A stretch of DNA of 64,000 bases, taken from contig WBMW01004029.1 in NCBI GenBank assembly GCA_013396635.1, forward strand, positions 124,001 to 188,000, in the 5' to 3' direction. The position numbers were made by a program, and so were the translations under genes. The notes beneath the pieces are model-generated. The model was not told the DNA's origin. It was given only the letters and a program-made list of their open reading frames with translations, and did not search any database. Below, piece by piece: positions 58,682 through 64,000 of this stretch (positions within the stretch are counted from its first letter, which is position 1; every line of letters starts with the position of its first letter). This DNA is from Penelope pileata. Taxonomy: Eukaryota; Chordata; Aves; Galliformes; Cracidae.

Positions 58682-60960
58682 GTAAGGATCCAGATGAGCA
58701 AAAAGATGGATCCGTTATTCACTGAATGAGATTTGTTCTGTGTTCAGAACTAGAATATACTGAGGGTAGCATCTATACACAGTGTCTCTGCTCACAAAAG
58801 TGTTCAGTCAAAGTGAGCAAAAAAAACTAATTGATCCATAAATTAAGGCCTTTCTGGTGCCTTTTGAGTAAGACAAATTTTTTTTAAATATGTTGATAGC
58901 ACAATATCAGGATCTCTGTGGAAGGAGAGAGAGAATTTCTCTCAGAGATTGACAGCAAGCAGGAATCCTTTTATTGAATTTTCTGAGAATAAGAAAATTG
59001 TGTTTCTGTTGGTATTTGGACTGTCAATACTTTCTCCATACCTGTGATAATGACAAGCTGTTCAGAAGGCTGTAGTGTTCTGGGATAATGCTGGCACAAT
59101 AATTAACTGCTCAGGCAAACCCAGTGCAGGATGCTCCAGAAACAGAGTGAGTCTTTGAAGACTGGTAAATAATACTCCAAAGAAATTTTCCAGCACTTCA
59201 CTAGAATGGATTTTGAGGTAAGTAGTCTTGTAGAAGTCCATCTATCCAGAGGCAATTACCCTTGAAACAAGAATAATGCTCGGGATAGGAATTCATGGTT
59301 CTAGAGATTGCTGTTGCAGAGTGGACAGCTACAACTGCTCACTGCAGATCATGGGGGCTGGCCCAGATGAAGCTGAAGGTACCTTCCAGCTTTATGTATG
59401 ACATAAGGTGGGAGATAATGCATGCACTTATAATCCTGTTCATATTGAGGTTTTAATACTTATCTTTTTGCTACTAGGGTGCTGCTAGAGATTTGCATTG
59501 GTAAATCGTTCTGGTCAGAATTACAACAACCAACAACCTTGTTATCAAATGTTGTGTTTGGGGTGCATGAAGCAATCTAAAAATAGCTTGGGCACCTTTA
59601 CAGTAAACTGTAGTTTAAGCGTATTCTGAGCTATAACTTCTTGATATGATCTGAAAACAGATGAGGAAGAAACTTGGAAGAATTTTTTTAATTAATTTTC
59701 AGCAGTTTTGCTCTCTCATGGGTTTCCATTGGAAGTGGATTACATTGTGCCCCTGGTAATCGTTGAATAAATATGTTCAAGTTCTCGATCATTTTAGCAA
59801 CTACCCCCCTGTGGTTTCCACTGTGCCTTGTTTGAATTCTACAAGATGTTCAACATTTCCTGTGCCTTTTTGGTTTGACCTTTAAATATTATTTAAGAAG
59901 TGGATGGGATATAATCTGCAACTGGCAGATAGAGGCTTACAAGTAAAGGACAATATTGTGTTGGACGATTGCTGTATTTAAGAACAGAATGGACTTGAAG
60001 GTCTTGTGAAAGGGATAAAATTAGTGTGTTTTGTAGGAGAAAGAAGTAAAAGGCTGCATTTTGACTGGAATTTGTTTTTTTTTTCCATCATGATGATATA
60101 AACTGACTTTTGTATTTTCTGTGTGATTAGTCACAACCGAATGCAAATATATGATTGTACAAAAAAAGGCTTAGATGCAGGAATATGTAGAAAAATGTCT
60201 CCTTTCACCTTAGATGCAAACTGGCACAGGATATATTTATATAGCTGTAGGGTGCACATGAAGGTTTTTCAGCTTCTTATGGGACACTGGATAATGAAGA
60301 CTATGAATTAACAATGAAAGATTTGATCAATTTCATTAATTAAAAAATGTATTATCCTCTGGGTAACAATTACATACTTCTGTAATATTTATCATTTCAT
60401 AATTATTTGGGATTTTAGTGCATTTCTCAGGATGTTTAATGACTATAAAACAGCAGTTTGCAGGCTGTGACTGCTCTCAGGTCCTCCCAGAGGAAGTCAG
60501 AAGTGCAGTCATCCTGCATCTTCTTGGGCTGCATTTCAGTGTTGCCCATGAAAGGCTGCTACTTCTGCTGCAGAAACACCTGCCTTCATGCAGAAGCCAT
60601 GCTGTACTGAGGGAAAACATTATTTTTTTTTTATCTGATGTGGCCCTCCCTCAGAGGGAATAACTGAAATGCAGTGCAGAGGCTGACTCAAAATGCTATA
60701 TGAGTCTGTAATAGTATTAACTAGGCTATGCACATTTTGCAGAGCATCTTATCTCAATGTTATTTTTCCAGGACTTAAGTAATTTAAGGAAGGCATTGAT
60801 ATAATGTTGGTCAGTTCTGCTAGATGTCTGTATTTGCCACAGATGCACAGATGTGATTTCCTCCCCCTCCCTTCCCTCCAGAGCTAGCCTTTCTGTTTGC
60901 AAGCCTTGAGCTGCATTTGGCAGGATTTAAAACCCTTTTTTTCAGCAAAAGCAAACCAGA
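58682..60960. other. Unique sequence, no gene recognised
   Basis: A near-perfect donor GAG|GTAAGT occurs at about 59,218, but only a 24-nt segment separates it from the nearest acceptor. No gene or repeat is recognised. Confidence 0.45.
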
Positions 60961-61135
60961 ATGAGCCCTTTTTGCCAGCTGGGACTCCGAATGCATCTGC
61001 TCAGCGTGGCGGTGCAGGCAGGCTCTGCTGACTCCAAGTGCGCAATTAGGGAGAGCACGGAGGGGACTGGGGGCTGGGAGCAGAATTCACCTCCCTGCCC
61101 TTGGCCTGGATGCAACGACACAAATAAGCGCGTAC
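60961..61135. other. Local CpG-rich, low-divergence-looking block
   Basis: About nine CpGs lie in roughly 170 bp of otherwise CpG-poor DNA, with a CAATTAG core and a TGCTGACTC (Maf-like) half-site. An 85-residue plus frame covers it but shows no domain. A regulatory element is more likely than coding sequence. Confidence 0.25.
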
Positions 61136-61326
61136 ATATGGATTGTTTTGTTCTCCATCAGCCTCTGGTATTTAAGAGTGAAAACAGAAGCAATAAAAAG
61201 GATGTTATTTGTAATTAGTGTGTGTGGGGAAGTGGTTACCACTGTGGCTTCTTAACCTTTACTAAGCATAACAAAGGTAAGTTTAAAATGTAAAATACTT
61301 CAGGAAAGAAAAACACAAAAAACCTT

Positions 61327-61360
61327 CTACATGTAGTGAAGTCCTACATGTAGTGAAGTC
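61327..61360. repeat. Perfect 17-bp tandem duplication
   Basis: CTACATGTAGTGAAGTC is repeated head-to-tail exactly twice. The unit contains the palindrome CTACATGTAG. The perfect identity suggests a recent duplication. Confidence 0.95.
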
Positions 61361-61814
61361 AATTTTCTATTTCTCAGTCCGTTTTGTTCAGTTTGCTTCA
61401 ACAACAGCTGGTAGGAAGTGACTTTGTGTTTAACCCTGAGCTTGATCCATTTTCCTTAGGTGGAATTGAAACCCTTTTCTGCCCATGTTGGTACATCCTT
61501 ACTGGGTCCCAAATACAATGGAACCCTGTTCTTGATAGTATGAATACTAAACTTGAAAAGAAAAGGAGTGGTAACAAATGACATGAATCATGGAGGTTGA
61601 AAATGCGATTGGTGAGTCTTAAGGGTTTGAGTAATAAAAGGCCTTTTACATTCTCTTACCTCTCCTTCAGTGTTTTTTCCCACCAAAACACTACCAACAC
61701 TTCTAAATACCCTGACAAAAAGTTTTTGGAGTGTTTACTTAATTTTATACTCCAAATCTGAAGCATTTTAGAGATGTTTCATTGTAATGCTATTTCTTTT
61801 CTCATCTTTCTCAG

Positions 61815-61884
61815 AACTGGAACTGAAGACAGCTTCTTCACGTTGCTGAGAAAACTACAGATGAAAGCTGAAATAACGAAATAG
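61815..61884 (+). CDS. Candidate terminal exon, unidentified
   Basis: A superb acceptor (TTCTTTTCTCATCTTTCTCAG|) is followed in phase 1 by TGTEDSFFTLLRKLQMKAEI then T-K and a stop at 61,882-61,884. The helical Leu/Lys composition could be a real C-terminus. A second frame also closes quickly. No clear AATAAA was noticed soon after the stop, so a 3' end is not supported. Confidence 0.15.
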
Positions 61885-63587
61885 TTTTTCTCAATTGTCT
61901 CAAGTGATGCAGTTTCAGTAGCTTGTTGCCACTCTTGACATCCGCGTGCAGTTATGTGTGTGCTGCTGTAAAGGAGGAGAATGCTGTGGCTACAAAAAAT
62001 GGTCTGACGAGGATCAATGAGTCTTGCAGAGTCTCCCTGGGACTCTGATGGCTGTGCTAAAGGGCAGCACTTGTGCAGATAGGATTTCAGTGATGAGAAA
62101 TTTTTCCTTTGTCAGGCTTGTGTCACCTATCTGTGGACCTGAATAGGTCTTTATGGCTGTCATGGACATCAGTAAATGCTCCCTAATGAGAAATGCAATG
62201 ATGAAAGCTGTACTTGTGTAAATAGCAGGTTTTTCAGTGGTTTAGTCATTCAGGAGATCCCGAGTTTCCTGGAGCTATTCATTTTGCCATTCTGTAGAGG
62301 TGCTTTCTTTTGTGAATCACAGCATTTTTGTGTCTCTGGCAAGAGAAGACCAAGTGACTTCTAAATCATGAGGACTTTATAACCTTGTGTTTATTCTTCC
62401 CTCATTTACATGATGCTATGCTGTTCTTGGAAATCAAAATCTCATCAGTGCTTAAAAGAAAGCCAGGAAAAACACGCTCCCTGCTTCAACTGATCTGAGT
62501 TGGATTAGGGCACTCAAATTTGCTCCCATTTCCAGGGGTGAACCTCAGCTGTGTCCTCCAAAACACATGCTGTCAGCTGCTTTGCTCACTTGCAATGCAG
62601 TAGCTGGGTGTTACCTTTACTCTTATCTGGAGCAATATACAATTTAAGTAATCTTAACAGCAAAAATTGCTACGTTATAATCTTGAAATGACTACTTTCA
62701 TTGATGTTCTTCTGTTTTACTTTGTGCTTTTTGCTCTTCTAAGAAATCTGTAAAACTTCAGACGAGGGCACCAACTTCCTGAGTTGCTTAGATGAGCAAG
62801 CATTTAATCATGCCTTTTTATTTTCAGCAGTAACTACTAGTTTGTCATTTTATCTAGAGTTGAGAAATATCATTAGTGTCTCCTTTTGCTTCTAACTACT
62901 TTCACCAGAATGTCTCAGTCATGTCAATGTGGAAAACCTTGAATTCAAACGTGTTTAATCAATCTATTAAGTGCTTTTTATGCATTGTTAAATAGATACT
63001 GATGTATGTTTCTGATTTGGGATTAAACATAGCCTCGGATCTTGTTGGGACACATCCCTGCAATTATTTCACCTTTGTATTAATGCCATAGCAACAGGAT
63101 TGGCAAAGCAGGAATGTGAGCCAGTGAAGGGCTCCAAGAAAAAATAGTTACTTTCTTTTTGGATCCAGATGCAAATGTTTCTTATTAAAACTAACAACTG
63201 TTTCATTACCACTGCCACCACCAATGCCAATAAGGATGTTTCCTAGAGCACTGAAAGCGTAGTATCTCCCTTGGGTTTTCTTTTCACCCAGAATGTGCTG
63301 TTTAGCCTTTCCTAAATCTCGACATTACTAAAAATTACAGATTGAGCTACTTCTGTATAAAATTTCATGTCTTGGGGATATTATTGCTGAATGTCGTGTC
63401 TTATGACAACCTGAGGAGTGCGTAACAGCATAATTTTCTGAGGGGGACGTTGCTTTGTTTAGAGCTGAGGTGGTTCGGAGGCCGTTTCAGTGACAGGATT
63501 GCTGCCAGGGCCAAAGATGTAGTTGAAATGTGTGCCTGAACTGCCCACTAGTTCTAGTCCATTAATGCTAGTTATCATTTAATTAAG
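61885..63587. other. Unique sequence, no gene recognised
   Basis: No gene, transposon or tandem repeat is recognised. Confidence 0.45.
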
Positions 63588-63960
63588 TTGTTATTTATGG
63601 ATGGCACGATGAAGACTGCAGCAGGCTGGAGTTTACTGGAGGGTAAAGGGCTATTATTTTCTCCTCCTCCATTAGCTCTGCCACATGTAGCATATTTGTG
63701 TGCAGTTTATGGGTGTCTAATGGAGCATTTGTTTGGGCATGCTGGGTACTTCAGCTCTGGGTCTGTCCCTGGAGTACATTATCTCCAGGTAAAGATATGA
63801 CAGCTCAGATTGGCCCATAAAAGCTGTTACAAAGGGGATTAGAACTGTGATTATTAATTCATAATTTAATTCCTCGTTTAGCGACTACATATCAAAATTT
63901 AAATTAGATGCTAGGGAATGCTGAGCAATGTTAGGTATGAGCAAATAGCTAAAAGTTTTG
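63588..63960. promoter_or_regulatory. Candidate conserved noncoding element
   Basis: This block has few homopolymers, balanced composition and clustered homeodomain-type cores (ATTATTAATTCATAATTTAA at about 63,851). That texture is typical of vertebrate developmental enhancers. A splice-like segment (63,676-63,788; acceptor TCTCCTCCTCCATTAG, donor CCAG|GTAAAG) is open in two frames, so a coding explanation cannot be excluded. Judged by texture only. Confidence 0.25.
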
Positions 63961-64000
63961 CCTTTTAGAAAAAATCGGAATGAATCTTATTAAGCAGTTG

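Noticed and set aside
1..64000. Prokaryotic systems, CRISPR arrays, operons, tRNA or rRNA genes
   Set aside because: No regularly spaced repeats with unique spacers, no dense same-strand ORFs with ribosome binding sites, and no tRNA B-box/cloverleaf was seen. CR1 elements and intron-like texture indicate a bird genome.
18360..64000. PACRG/PRKN-type ciliary bidirectional promoter (considered as the identity of the island)
   Set aside because: The candidate exon translations do not resemble what I know of either protein, so no gene name is given.

Overview
This is vertebrate nuclear DNA, almost certainly from a bird. The diagnosis rests on copies of the CR1 non-LTR retrotransposon with the typical avian 3' end (TATGATTCTAT-type terminus, antisense remnants of the C-terminal reverse-transcriptase ORF), on a low density of recognisable repeats, and on an AT-rich, ORF-poor sequence. 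I find no bacterial, plasmid or phage gene organisation, no CRISPR array and no tRNA or rRNA gene. No protein-coding gene can be named with confidence. Most open frames here are short and are what chance would produce.

Layout. 1-1.4 kb: three short exon-like segments on the minus strand whose splice signals and reading phases are mutually compatible. 1.85-1.98 kb: an antisense CR1 3' fragment. 6.36-7.27 kb: an antisense CR1 split by a later sense-oriented CR1, with a 5-bp duplication (AAGGT) flanking the younger copy. 9.06-9.14 kb: an isolated plus-strand exon-like segment with near-consensus splice sites. 9.92-10.02 kb: a small CpG cluster. 17.78-18.60 kb: the most gene-like regulatory area in the window, made of a 39-bp x 3 tandem array carrying CCAAT boxes, followed by a CpG-rich promoter-like island with two imperfect RFX X-boxes, YY1-type ATGGCGG motifs and a GC box. 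22.54-22.98 kb: a complete short hAT/Charlie-type DNA transposon with matching 8-bp target duplications. 23-52 kb: unique sequence with scattered exon-like candidates. 52.02-52.16 kb: a sense CR1 3' fragment. 52-64 kb: unique sequence, with homeodomain-type AT-rich palindromes at 54.8 kb and a block that looks like a conserved noncoding element at 63.6-64 kb.

Interpretation. The simplest model is one or two large-intron genes, or a gene and its intergenic flank, around a possible bidirectional promoter at about 18.4-18.6 kb. A leftward gene could use the candidate exons at 1.0-1.4 kb. A rightward gene could use candidates such as 32,679-32,755. A modest T-over-A excess right of the island fits rightward transcription but is weak. 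X-boxes in the island would suggest a ciliary gene, but this is a hypothesis. An endogenous-retrovirus LTR is an alternative explanation for the tandem CCAAT array. Protein homology search, RNA-seq and cross-species alignment would settle these points; none could be run here.
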